This document shows, piece by piece, positions 14,122 through 21,558 of a stretch of 29,277 bases of DNA (position 1 is its first letter; each line of letters begins with the position of its first letter). The notes below the pieces were generated by a model that saw only the letters and a program-made list of their open reading frames with translations, was not told the origin of the DNA and made no database searches. A program made the position numbers and the translations under genes. The DNA comes from UBA8886 sp963578705 (lineage in GTDB: Archaea > Thermoplasmatota > Poseidoniia > MGIII > CG-Epi1), in contig CAUZDT010000009.1 of assembly GCA_963578705.1 (NCBI GenBank), positions 1-29,277 on the forward strand. Direction: 5' to 3'.

Positions 14122-15636
14122 GTGGTGACCTCCCGCAAGGTGATGCTGCTCTTCACGGTCGAGAATCTCAACGCCATCCTGGGGTGGGTCGCCATCATGC
14201 TGGTCGCGCGTCGCATGGGCGCTGGTGCGCTGGGGGAGCTAGGCTACGCGCTCTCGATCGTCGGGGGCTTCACTTTCATCGCCTTTCTCGGCTACCGCAT
14301 GGCACACGTCAAGCGCGTCTCCGAAGGCATGGATTTGGGCAAGTGCACCGGCACCTTCCTCGCCGTGCGGGTGGGCCTGCTGGCGCTGATGCTGGCTGTT
14401 TTCGGTCTCACGTACTGGGCCTGGACCGGGCTGCTCGGCAAGCAGCTCTACGACATCCAGACTGAGGGGATGCTCGGGACTATCCTAGCCTACTACGTCG
14501 TCTTCCTGCTGACGGGGGTGATGGTCGCCACCTTCACCGGCCGGCAGGAGGGCGCGCGCGTCGCGGTGCCGAACCTGCTCGGCACCTCGTTACGGTCACT
14601 GCTGATGATTTTTGCCGCGCTCTCGGGGCTGAGTGTAATCTGGCTGGCGCGCTCCTACCTGCTGGGGGCGCTGGTGATTGCGCTGGTTTCGCTCTGGTAT
14701 TTCCGCGACTACCCGGTTTCGCGGCCCGACCGCGAAACCTTCCGCTCCTACTCGACCTACGCGCTACCGGTCGCCATCACCTCCATCTTCGCGGTGCTGC
14801 GGACGCACCTCGACAAGCTGCTGATTGGCATTTTCTGGGCCGCCGAGGACGTTGGGCTCTATTTCGGCGTCCAGCGCATCGCGCTCTTCATCGGCGCGCT
14901 GGCGCTCTCGCTGGAGGGGATGCTGCTGCCGTCGGTCTCGCAGCTCCACGCGCGCGGCGGGACGCAGGCGGCCGCCAGCAGCATCATCCGTGCCGAGCGG
15001 TACTCCGCGCTGGTCGCGATTCCGGTCGTGCTGCTGACCGTCATCTGGGCCGAGGAGGTAATTCTGGTCTTCATCAGCCGCGAGTTCCTCCCCGCGGCGC
15101 GCGTCCTGCAACTGCTGGCGCTGGTGGCGCTGGTGCGCATCCTGAACCGCCCCTGGTCAATCGCGCTGCGCGGCGCCGACATGCCGGCGCTGACGACACG
15201 CGTCAGCCTCGCCACCGGCACGCTCTCGGTGCTTCTGATGCTGATGCTCGTTCCGCGGAGCATTCCGCAGCTCGGCCTCAATGACCTGCCCGGCCTCGGC
15301 GGCGAAGGCGCGGCGCTGGCGCTGCTCGGGCCGGAGCTGCTGGCGGGCGTATGGCTGCGCTGGTATTGCTACCGTGCGCTGGCGCTGCCCCCTTCGCGGC
15401 AGGTGCTGCGGCAGCTGGCGGCGGCGCTGCTGGTAGCGGCGCTATTCTGGCAGCTCGACCCTCTGCTGGCGGTCGAGCGCTGGTTCCAGCTCTTCGGGCT
15501 GGCGGCGCTGGGCGGACTGCTCTACTACTGCCTGCTGGCGATTATCGGCGGGCTGAAGTGGGCTGACATCCACTTCGCGTGGGACGTCCTCAACCCCGTC
15601 GCGATGGGTCGCTACCTGCGCGACGAGCTGAAGTAG
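14122..15636 (+). CDS. Polysaccharide flippase (MOP/Wzx-like membrane protein)
   Basis: About 504 residues with 12-14 hydrophobic segments, matching the oligosaccharidyl-lipid flippase (MOP) superfamily that moves lipid-linked glycans across the membrane. Typical N-terminal features: TVENLNAILGWVAIMLVARR then GAGALGELGYALSIVGGF, the equivalent of RxxGxxxxGxY in Wzx-like proteins. A mid-protein SYSTYALPVAITSIFAVLRTHLDKLLIG repeats the pattern at the start of the second half. Start: GTG at 14122 chosen because a TTTAAA box lies 24 nt upstream; GTG at 14125 and ATG at 14143 are alternatives. It opens the glycan block with sulfotransferases and glycosyltransferases, which suggests export of a sulfated surface glycan. 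Confidence 0.86.
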   Translation: MVTSRKVMLLFTVENLNAILGWVAIMLVARRMGAGALGELGYALSIVGGFTFIAFLGYRMAHVKRVSEGMDLGKCTGTFLAVRVGLLALMLAVFGLTYWAWTGLLGKQLYDIQTEGMLGTILAYYVVFLLTGVMVATFTGRQEGARVAVPNLLGTSLRSLLMIFAALSGLSVIWLARSYLLGALVIALVSLWYFRDYPVSRPDRETFRSYSTYALPVAITSIFAVLRTHLDKLLIGIFWAAEDVGLYFGVQRIALFIGALALSLEGMLLPSVSQLHARGGTQAAASSIIRAERYSALVAIPVVLLTVIWAEEVILVFISREFLPAARVLQLLALVALVRILNRPWSIALRGADMPALTTRVSLATGTLSVLLMLMLVPRSIPQLGLNDLPGLGGEGAALALLGPELLAGVWLRWYCYRALALPPSRQVLRQLAAALLVAALFWQLDPLLAVERWFQLFGLAALGGLLYYCLLAIIGGLKWADIHFAWDVLNPVAMGRYLRDELK

Positions 15637-15654
15637 TAACCGCGCCAGTGGCAG

Positions 15655-15765
15655 TCACGGGCCGATGCTGCCTTCCTTGCCGCAGCTAGGACAACTGATT
15701 CTCTGGGGCCCCTTGCCGATATCGACTGTCAGCACCATCTCACATGAGGGGCAGATGACGTTCAT
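15655..15765 (-). CDS. Small double-CPSC zinc-ribbon protein
   Basis: A 36-residue reading frame, MNVICPSCEMVLTVDIGKG then QRISCPSCGKEGSIGP. Two CxxC knuckles (C5/C8 and C25/C28) form a single zinc ribbon. A minus-strand CTTTAAA (15781-15787) lies about 19 nt before the ATG and could be its TATA box. An alternative GTG at 15804 would add 13 residues (VKLAKTFKPGPKQ). The frame is open as far back as the sulfotransferase stop, with further cysteines but no standard start. Function unknown; such ribbons often bind nucleic acids or protein partners. Convergent with the flippase gene. Confidence 0.55.
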   Translation of the reverse strand: MNVICPSCEMVLTVDIGKGPQRISCPSCGKEGSIGP

Positions 15766-15909
15766 CTGCTTCGGCCCAGGTTTAAAGGTCTTCGCCAGCT
15801 TCACCCCCTCATCCTGCGGCCGGCGGAGCCGGTAGCTGGAGCACGAGTAGTAGTGCCAGCAGGCATACTGGGAACCGGTGCATGGAGTGGGAAAGAGGGT
15901 TGGCGCGTG

Positions 15910-16809
15910 TTAAAAGCGTTGGTCGCGCCACGCCGACAGGTCACGCCCCGCCAGCTGCTCCAGCTCGCGCACCACCGGCGCGAACTCCTGCGTGAGCCGC
16001 TGCCGCAGCTGTGGGTCGAGTGGCTCGGGCGGTGGCGCGCGGTTGTAGTCCCATATGCCGAGGCCGCGCAAGCCCAGTAGCCGGTAGAGCGGTCGGTAGA
16101 ACCAGCCGAGGCCGGAATCCGCGAGACGCAGCAGCCGCGCCAGTGTTTCTGACCGCACTCCCTGCGTTGGCTTGTGGATTGCGAACTCAGGTGCGTGGTC
16201 GGTGCTGATGTCGAGGAACTCCAGCACCTCCCGGTAGTCTGAGGCAGGGTTAGCGCGCAGGTCGTCAAGCAGCAGTAGTTTCACCCGCCCCGGGAACTGC
16301 ACCTGAAAGCGTTCGATAGCAGCGGGCAGCCCGGCGACGAGGGCGCGGTAGAGCAGCAGCTGCTCGAAGATGACTGCCACCCCCTCACGCACAGCCCAGC
16401 CGGGTTCCGCAGCAGCGCGTCCCGGCTCCCGCTCGAGTGCCTCTGCCAGTGACTCGTGCCGCAGCAATCGGTTGTGCGACCAGACCATCTCGACCGGGTT
16501 GCGTAGCTGGATGAGGATACGTGCCCCGGGCGCGAATTCACCTATTTCTTCCGCCGCGCGCTGCGAATGGATGTAGCTGGTCGAAGCCTCGCCCACGACC
16601 GGCTCGTCACCTGTGTCGTTGAAGAGTGCCAAGTAGTTGTCGTGTGTGATGCGCACCTCTTCAGTGCCTGGCACCAGATCGGAGCCGAAGTGTCCCGGCT
16701 CCTTGATAGGTGACATGAATATTTCGGGATGCTGCGCCAGCCAGGCGTGCATGCTGGTAGTGCCGCAGCGGGGGCAGCCGACGATGAAGAAGTTGGGCCT
16801 ATGCGCCAT
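15910..16809 (-). CDS. PAPS-dependent sulfotransferase 1
   Basis: A 299-residue sulfotransferase moving a sulfuryl group from PAPS onto a hydroxyl of a glycan or other acceptor. The 5'-phosphosulfate loop FIVGCPRCGTTSM (8-20) and 3'-phosphate motif QLRNPVEMVWSHNRLL with R103 and S111 are both present. In the loop the usual lysine (PKxGT) is arginine, R14, a variation also seen in bacterial relatives. No signal peptide or transmembrane helix is visible, so it is cytoplasmic. ATG at 16809 overlaps the TAG of the upstream GT2-like gene by 11 bp, indicating one transcript and coordinated action on the same glycan (inference). Confidence 0.9.
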   Translation of the reverse strand: MAHRPNFFIVGCPRCGTTSMHAWLAQHPEIFMSPIKEPGHFGSDLVPGTEEVRITHDNYLALFNDTGDEPVVGEASTSYIHSQRAAEEIGEFAPGARILIQLRNPVEMVWSHNRLLRHESLAEALEREPGRAAAEPGWAVREGVAVIFEQLLLYRALVAGLPAAIERFQVQFPGRVKLLLLDDLRANPASDYREVLEFLDISTDHAPEFAIHKPTQGVRSETLARLLRLADSGLGWFYRPLYRLLGLRGLGIWDYNRAPPPEPLDPQLRQRLTQEFAPVVRELEQLAGRDLSAWRDQRF

Positions 16810-17641
16810 AGAGCACCGCGCGCAGCTCCCGCAACCGCGCCAGTATGGCGTCGCCGAAGTGCTCCGCCAGCAGCGTGCCGGGCGCCGGCCGCAGCTTGCG
16901 CCGCAGCCCGAGCCGCGGGCCTTGCGGATGCAGCAGCCGGTCGGCTCGCGCAGGGTCAAAGGGGTTCAGGTTCTGCGGCGTCTTGACATCGATCAGGCAG
17001 CCGCCCAGTTCCGCCAACTGGAACCCGCGCAGCACGTGGCCGTGGCGCCGCAGCCGCGACAGTTCGGCGGCGTCAATGCGGTGGCGGATATTCGGCAGGT
17101 CGCCCCGACCCCACGGCTCCCAGCCCAGCTCGTCGAGCACAGCCGCGGGGTGGCAGCGGCCGGGGCCGACCGGCTCACCGACGCGGCGCCAGCCGCCTTT
17201 CAGGAGGTTGTAGAGCCGCTGGTTGAGCAGCGAGTAGGGCGGGTTGTAGTAGAGCTGCATCGTGGCCAGGTCGAGGAAGTAGATGTCGAGGCAGCCGACG
17301 CTCCCTTCCCTGAGCCGCGCTGCCAGCGCCCGGAAGAAGGTTTCGCTCGCCAGCGTGTCGGAGTCGAGCCGCATCACCGCGTCGACTCCCAGCTCTCGCG
17401 CGCGGAGGTAGCCGGCGTTATGCTTCTCGTTTAAGGGGTCGTTGGCCGACTCCACATACTCGACCTCGAGCCCATCACAGACTTCCCGGCTTGCGTCGCC
17501 CTCCGAGCCGACCGCTACCACCTCCAGCCGCAGCTCGCCCGCCAGCGTTTCGCGCACCTGCCACAGGTGCTCCAGCACCAGCCGCGCCAGCTCCGGCCGC
17601 TTCCAGAGGGTGGTCATCACTCCCAGCGAGGAAACCGCCAT
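16799..17641 (-). CDS. Glycosyltransferase family 2-like (GT-A)
   Basis: A 280-residue GT-A enzyme. The N-terminus VSSLGVMTTLWKRPELARLV is the usual GT2 opening for nucleotide-sugar binding. NEKHNAGYLRAREL (71-84) and RLDSDT (91-96) give the DxD metal site. The C-terminal third is unlike standard GT2 acceptor domains and I cannot assign an acceptor. ATG at 17641 lies about 23 nt from TTATATGG on the minus strand (17660-17667), consistent with a leaderless mRNA. First gene of the leftward pair with sulfotransferase 1, divergent from sulfotransferase 2. Confidence 0.83.
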   Translation of the reverse strand: MAVSSLGVMTTLWKRPELARLVLEHLWQVRETLAGELRLEVVAVGSEGDASREVCDGLEVEYVESANDPLNEKHNAGYLRARELGVDAVMRLDSDTLASETFFRALAARLREGSVGCLDIYFLDLATMQLYYNPPYSLLNQRLYNLLKGGWRRVGEPVGPGRCHPAAVLDELGWEPWGRGDLPNIRHRIDAAELSRLRRHGHVLRGFQLAELGGCLIDVKTPQNLNPFDPARADRLLHPQGPRLGLRRKLRPAPGTLLAEHFGDAILARLRELRAVLYGA

Positions 17642-17659
17642 GCGGCTCGACGGTGGGAG

Positions 17660-17677
17660 CCATATAACAGTTTATCA
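17660..17677. promoter_or_regulatory. Compact divergent promoter between GT2 and sulfotransferase 2
   Basis: CCATATAAC (17660-17668) reads GTTATATGG on the minus strand, about 23 nt before the ATG at 17641. AGTTTATCA (17669-17677) lies about 23 nt before the plus-strand GTG at 17696. Both genes could therefore be transcribed from within an 18-bp element. Confidence 0.55.
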
Positions 17678-17695
17678 GCGGCGCGCTGGGCGACC

Positions 17696-18571
17696 GTGCT
17701 GCCAAACCTGTTCCTCGCCGGCTTCCCCAAGGCGGGCACGACCTCGCTCTTCAGCTGGCTCGCGGTGCACCCGCAAGTCTGCGGCGCGCGCCCCAAGGAG
17801 CCGGGCCACTTCCTGCCGCTGCGCTGGGGCGACCCGCTCCCGCCGCCAGATTACACGCGCAACTTCGCGCACGCGCGGAGCGAGCGCTGGCGGCTCGACG
17901 GCACCCCCAGCTACGCCTACGGCGGCGGCACGGTCGCGGAGGCCGTCCGCGAGGCGTCGGCCGACACGCGCGTCATCCTGCTACTGCGCGACCCCGCCGG
18001 GCGCGCGTTTTCGTATTACCGCTACCGGCAGTCGCAGGGTCGCCTGGCGGGGGTCGCATTCGGCGACTACGTCGAGCGCTGCCTCGCGCTCCCGGAGGCG
18101 GAGCTGGGGCGGCGTGAAAACCAGGATTTGTTCGGCGTCGCGGGCGGCTGCTACGCGCGCTGGCTGCCGGAGTGGCAGGGTGCCTTCGGCGACGCGCTGC
18201 GGGTCGAGTTCTTTGACACGCTGGTCGCCGACCCGGCAGCGCTGCTCGCGGGCATCTGCGACTGGCTCGGTCTCGACGCGGGTGAAATCCCACGCTCGCA
18301 GATTGGCGCCGAGAACGTCTCGCTGCTCTACCGCAGCCGCGCGATGCAGCGGCTGGCGATTGCGGTCGACCACGGCTTCGCCCCGCTCTGGCGCTGGGTG
18401 CCGTGGAGCAAGCGGCTGCTCTCGGGCGCGCACCGATTGCTGAACGCAAAGCCGCACCCCGCGCTGCTCGACGACGCGAGCCGGCGCCGGCTCGAGGAAT
18501 ATTACGCGCCGCACAACCGCGCGCTGGCGCAGCAGTTAAGCGACCGCGAGCTACCGGGGTGGCTCGCATGA
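17696..18571 (+). CDS. PAPS-dependent sulfotransferase 2
   Basis: A 291-residue sulfotransferase. The 5'-PSB loop FLAGFPKAGTTSLFSWL includes catalytic-type K12, and the 3'-PB motif LLLRDPAGRAFSYYRYRQ has R98 and S106. ARPKEPGHF (31-39) matches KEPxxF in glycan and heparan-type sulfotransferases. GTG at 17696 gives the compact start MLPNLFLAGFPKAG, and an AT box about 23 nt upstream supports it. Soluble, cytoplasmic. Its TGA overlaps the ATG of the DHH phosphoesterase gene (ATGA), the only gene on the plus strand with which it is directly coupled. Acceptor unknown; the neighbouring flippase and glycosyltransferases suggest a surface glycan. Confidence 0.9.
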   Translation: MLPNLFLAGFPKAGTTSLFSWLAVHPQVCGARPKEPGHFLPLRWGDPLPPPDYTRNFAHARSERWRLDGTPSYAYGGGTVAEAVREASADTRVILLLRDPAGRAFSYYRYRQSQGRLAGVAFGDYVERCLALPEAELGRRENQDLFGVAGGCYARWLPEWQGAFGDALRVEFFDTLVADPAALLAGICDWLGLDAGEIPRSQIGAENVSLLYRSRAMQRLAIAVDHGFAPLWRWVPWSKRLLSGAHRLLNAKPHPALLDDASRRRLEEYYAPHNRALAQQLSDRELPGWLA

Positions 18572-19518
18572 CTCACTACGACGTCTTCAACGGCGACGCC
18601 GACGGCATCTGCGCGCTGCAACAGCTGCGGCTGACGCACCCCCGCACGGCGTCGCTCGTGACCGGCGTCAAGCGCGACAACGCGCTGCTGGCGCGCGTCT
18701 CCGCAGGCGAGGGCGACACGGTGACGGTGCTCGACGTCTCCTACCGCCGCAACGGTGACGACGTCAAGCGGCTGCTCGCTGCCGGCGCGCGCATCCGCTA
18801 CATCGACCACCACGACCCGGGCGCGATTACCGAGCACCCGCGGCTGGAAACGCACATCGACACCGCGCCGCGGATGACTACCGGGCTGATTGTCGACCGG
18901 CTGCTGGGCGGCGCACACCATCGCTGGGCCATCGTCTCGGCGTTCGGTGACAACCACCTGCGGCTCGCGACGCGGCTCTGCGCCGATGCGGGGCTCGCGC
19001 CCGACGAGACCGAGGCGCTGCGGCGGCTCGGCATCGCGCTAAATTACAACAGCTACGGCCTGCGCGTTGTCGACCTGCATGTCGCGCCCGACGCGCTCTA
19101 CCGCGAGCTGGCGCCGTTCGCCGACCCGCTGGAGTTCGTGCACCAGCCGCTCCCCGGCGAGTTGTGGGAGCGCTACCGCGCTGATATCGCCAGCGCCGAA
19201 AGAACCGAACCCTTGCTCGATACGCAGACCGTAGCCGCGTGGCAGCTGCCCGCCGAAAAATGGGCCCAGCGCATAGTTGGGCCACTGGGGAACCAACTGG
19301 CTCAGGCGCAGCGCCAGCGTGCACACGCGGTGCTGGTCAAGAACGGCGACGGCAGCCTGCGCGTTTCGCTGCGCGCGCCGCTCGAAGCGCCGGAGGGCGC
19401 CGGCACACTCTGCGCGCGGTTCGGCGGCGGCGGCCGGCCCAAGGCGGCTGGCATCGATGCGCTGCCAGACGGGGAGCTCGCGGGATTTCTCGAGGCGTTC
19501 CGCGCCGCTTATCGCTAA
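18568..19518 (+). CDS. DHH/DHHA1 family phosphoesterase (possible PAP phosphatase/nanoRNase)
   Basis: 316 residues, the size of NrnA-type enzymes. DHH domain: FNGDADGICAL (D10, D12), VLDVSYRRNGDD (D56) and YIDHHDPG (D80-H82). The C-terminal DHHA1 domain ends with GGGGRPKAAG (286-295), where many relatives have GGGH. The family cuts short RNA or DNA oligomers, and NrnA members also dephosphorylate 3'-phosphoadenosine 5'-phosphate (PAP). Since this gene is translationally coupled (ATGA) to a PAPS-using sulfotransferase, which releases PAP, PAP removal is an attractive role (inference). The histidine usual before the first aspartate motif is absent, so specificity may differ. The opening YDVFNGDADGICAL reminds me of a DHH subfamily found in proteobacteria, from memory only, so transfer is possible. 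Confidence 0.87.
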   Translation: MTHYDVFNGDADGICALQQLRLTHPRTASLVTGVKRDNALLARVSAGEGDTVTVLDVSYRRNGDDVKRLLAAGARIRYIDHHDPGAITEHPRLETHIDTAPRMTTGLIVDRLLGGAHHRWAIVSAFGDNHLRLATRLCADAGLAPDETEALRRLGIALNYNSYGLRVVDLHVAPDALYRELAPFADPLEFVHQPLPGELWERYRADIASAERTEPLLDTQTVAAWQLPAEKWAQRIVGPLGNQLAQAQRQRAHAVLVKNGDGSLRVSLRAPLEAPEGAGTLCARFGGGGRPKAAGIDALPDGELAGFLEAFRAAYR

Positions 19519-19799
19519 AACAGGGTGTCCCCCGGTCGTAACGGGCACCATCATTAGTCCGGGCCCTGACCCTGACCGGGCGACGTGTGCGACGCCTGGG
19601 TTGTCCCATCCATCACGAATCAGGCGGGGACCCTAGAGGCGTCATTTATGCGGCTGTTTGCACTCTACTTCATGTGTCGGCAGAGCCTTCGACAGCCGCT
19701 CGTTTCCATTGGCTGTAGCATATAATAGCATCGGTTCGGCGCAACAAGCCGGAGCGCGATGCCGGCGTCGCGCTTTAATCCGGGGGTGGATGGCGCCGC
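19519..19799. other. 281-bp intergenic region, no gene recognised
   Basis: Both flanking genes point right. Seen: CCCGGTC (19531-19537) with GACCGGG (19574-19580), ACAGCC (19692-19697) with GGCTGT (19711-19716), an AT element CATATAATA near 19719-19727, and the TATA box of the prefoldin gene at 19772-19778. No tRNA or reading frame with family-like sequence. It could hold a small RNA between the two AT boxes, but nothing is identifiable. Confidence 0.4.
19772..19778 (+). promoter_or_regulatory. TATA box of prefoldin-ftsY operon
   Basis: CTTTAAT, centred 25 nt before the GTG at 19800; leaderless arrangement supporting the GTG start. Confidence 0.6.
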
Positions 19800-20264
19800 G
19801 TGTCCGATGACGAGGCAGAGCTGAAGCAGCTCGTGGATACGCTGGCGCAGGTCGAGCAGCAGGTGCGCGCGTGGGAGGCGCAGCTCGAGACACTCGCCGC
19901 GGTGCGCGCCGAAATTTGGCAGGCGCGCACGACGCTTGACGGGCTACAGGAAGAGCCCGAAGGGCGCGAGATGCTGGTCCCCGTTGGCTACAATACCTCG
20001 CTCTTTGCGACGCTCGGCTCGAAGGAGCGAGTGCTGACCGGGCTCGGCTCGCGGGTTTACATGGAGGCGCCGCTCGAGCAGGCGCTCGAGCGGCTCCAGT
20101 CACGGCTGGACGAGGTCGAGAAGGCGACGCGCGACTACCGCGAGTCGCTGGCGCAGCTGCAGCAGCAGCACGCGCAGCTGCGCGAACGTGCCGAGGCGCT
20201 CTACGCGAAGGCCGAGGCGGTGAAGGAGGTCGGCTCCGACTTCCTGCTTCCGGGAGGTCGCTGA
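19800..20264 (+). CDS. pfdA: Prefoldin subunit alpha
   Basis: 154 residues with the prefoldin-alpha plan: an N-terminal helix rich in Q/E/A heptads (about 6-50), a central beta-hairpin segment containing LVPVGYNTSLFATLGSKERV (about 60-79) and YMEAPLEQALE, and a C-terminal coiled coil (about 92-144). Prefoldin is a hexameric cytoplasmic chaperone (two alpha, four beta) that hands unfolded proteins to the thermosome. The GTG start is supported by a TATA box 25 nt upstream. Its TGA overlaps the ftsY ATG (TGATG), the conserved euryarchaeal neighbourhood of pfdA and ftsY. The usual preceding genes of that cluster (L31e, eIF6, L18a) are not here. Confidence 0.92.
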   Translation: MSDDEAELKQLVDTLAQVEQQVRAWEAQLETLAAVRAEIWQARTTLDGLQEEPEGREMLVPVGYNTSLFATLGSKERVLTGLGSRVYMEAPLEQALERLQSRLDEVEKATRDYRESLAQLQQQHAQLRERAEALYAKAEAVKEVGSDFLLPGGR

Positions 20265-21223
20265 TGTTCAAGTCGCTGCGCGACCGCTTCCGGCGCGCCG
20301 GCAAGCAGGCGGAGGCCGAAATCGAGCCGCAGCTCGACCTGAGCTACGAAGCGTATCGCCCCGAGGAGCGCGAGAAGGGCGCCGTGGTGCAGGCGAAGCA
20401 TCTCGAGAACGTGATGTGGGAGCTGGAGCTGGCGCTGCTCGAGAGCGACGTCGCGATGGAGGCGGTCGAGGCGCTGAAGGCGAAGCTGCAGCAGCGGCTG
20501 GTCGGCCTGCGCGTCGCCTCGCGGGGCGAAATCGCGCCGACCATCGAGAAGGCGCTCAAGGCGAGCCTCGTCGAGCTGCTCTCACTCGAGAGCTTCGACC
20601 CGCAACGACTGCTCGCCCGCGGCGACGGCCCGCTGGTAATCGCCTTCGTGGGGGTCAACGGCACCGGCAAGACGACGACCATCGCGCGGCTGGCGCACTG
20701 GCTACAGGCGCAGGGGCGCAGCGTCGTGCTCGCGGCGGCCGACACGTTTCGCGCCGGCGCCATCGAGCAGCTCGAGTTTCACGCGCAGAAGCTGGGATGC
20801 AAGTTCATCACGCACCAGTCGGGTGGCGACCCGGCCGCGGTCGCGTTCGACGCGGTCGCGCACGCGAAGGCGAAGCACCGCGACGTGGTGTTGATTGACA
20901 CCGCGGGGCGGATGCAGACCAACACCAACCTGATGGACGAGATGGCCAAGATACAGCGCGTTGCGAAGCCCGATATAGTCATGTTTGTCGGCGATGCGCT
21001 CGCCGGCAACGACGCAGTCGAGCAGGCGCGGCAATTCCACGCCACGGTCGGCATCGACGCAGTCATCCTGACCAAGCTGGACGTCGATGCCAAGGGGGGC
21101 GCCGCGCTCTCGATTGCCAGCGCCATCGGCCGCCCCATCGCGTTCGTCGGCATCGGGCAGGACTACGATGACCTGATGCCGTTCGATGCGGCGTGGATTG
21201 TCGAGCGCATATTCGCCGCATGA
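20264..21223 (+). CDS. ftsY: Signal recognition particle receptor FtsY
   Basis: 319-residue SRP GTPase that docks ribosome-SRP complexes at the membrane. An amphipathic, charged N-terminal stretch (1-40) is followed by the N domain (about 45-115) and the G domain: G1 GVNGTGKTTT (130-139), DTFRAGAIEQL (160-170, insertion-box/G2), DTAGRMQTN (212-220, G3), TKLDVDAKGG (270-279, G4) and GIGQDYDDLMPF (296-307). The acidic A domain is very short, as in many archaea. It sits between prefoldin alpha (TGATG overlap) and a DUF4286 gene (ATGA overlap). Confidence 0.97.
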   Translation: MFKSLRDRFRRAGKQAEAEIEPQLDLSYEAYRPEEREKGAVVQAKHLENVMWELELALLESDVAMEAVEALKAKLQQRLVGLRVASRGEIAPTIEKALKASLVELLSLESFDPQRLLARGDGPLVIAFVGVNGTGKTTTIARLAHWLQAQGRSVVLAAADTFRAGAIEQLEFHAQKLGCKFITHQSGGDPAAVAFDAVAHAKAKHRDVVLIDTAGRMQTNTNLMDEMAKIQRVAKPDIVMFVGDALAGNDAVEQARQFHATVGIDAVILTKLDVDAKGGAALSIASAIGRPIAFVGIGQDYDDLMPFDAAWIVERIFAA

Positions 21224-21558
21224 TAATATACGAAGTCAACCTCACCGTCGACCCCGACATCGCCGACGAATACGCGGCGTGGCTGCGGCCGCACATCGCG
21301 CACATCCTCGAAATCGACGGCTTCCTCGGTGCCGAGTGGCTCGACCGCGATACCGCGGATGAAAATGGAGATAGCGAAAAAGTGCGTTGGAGCATCCAGT
21401 ATCGGCTGCGCGACCGCGCCGCGCTCGAAGCTTACCAGCGCGACCACGCGCCGCCGCTCATTCGCGAAGGGCAAGTGCGCTTCGGCGGCCACTTCACCAC
21501 GACGCGGCGCGTGCTCGCGCTGCGCGAAGCGCTTCAACCCCAACCGAAATACGGGTAG
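21220..21558 (+). CDS. DUF4286 family protein
   Basis: A 112-residue small alpha/beta protein beginning MIIYEVNLTVDPDIADEYAA, with IDGFLGAEWLDRD near 32-44 and a C-terminal HFTTTRRVL. This matches the DUF4286 pattern, probably a ferredoxin-like dimeric fold. Function unknown. ATG at 21220 overlaps the ftsY stop (ATGA), so it is translated with FtsY. The 3' end overlaps the convergent geranylgeranyl reductase gene by 25 bp. Confidence 0.75.
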   Translation: MIIYEVNLTVDPDIADEYAAWLRPHIAHILEIDGFLGAEWLDRDTADENGDSEKVRWSIQYRLRDRAALEAYQRDHAPPLIREGQVRFGGHFTTTRRVLALREALQPQPKYG

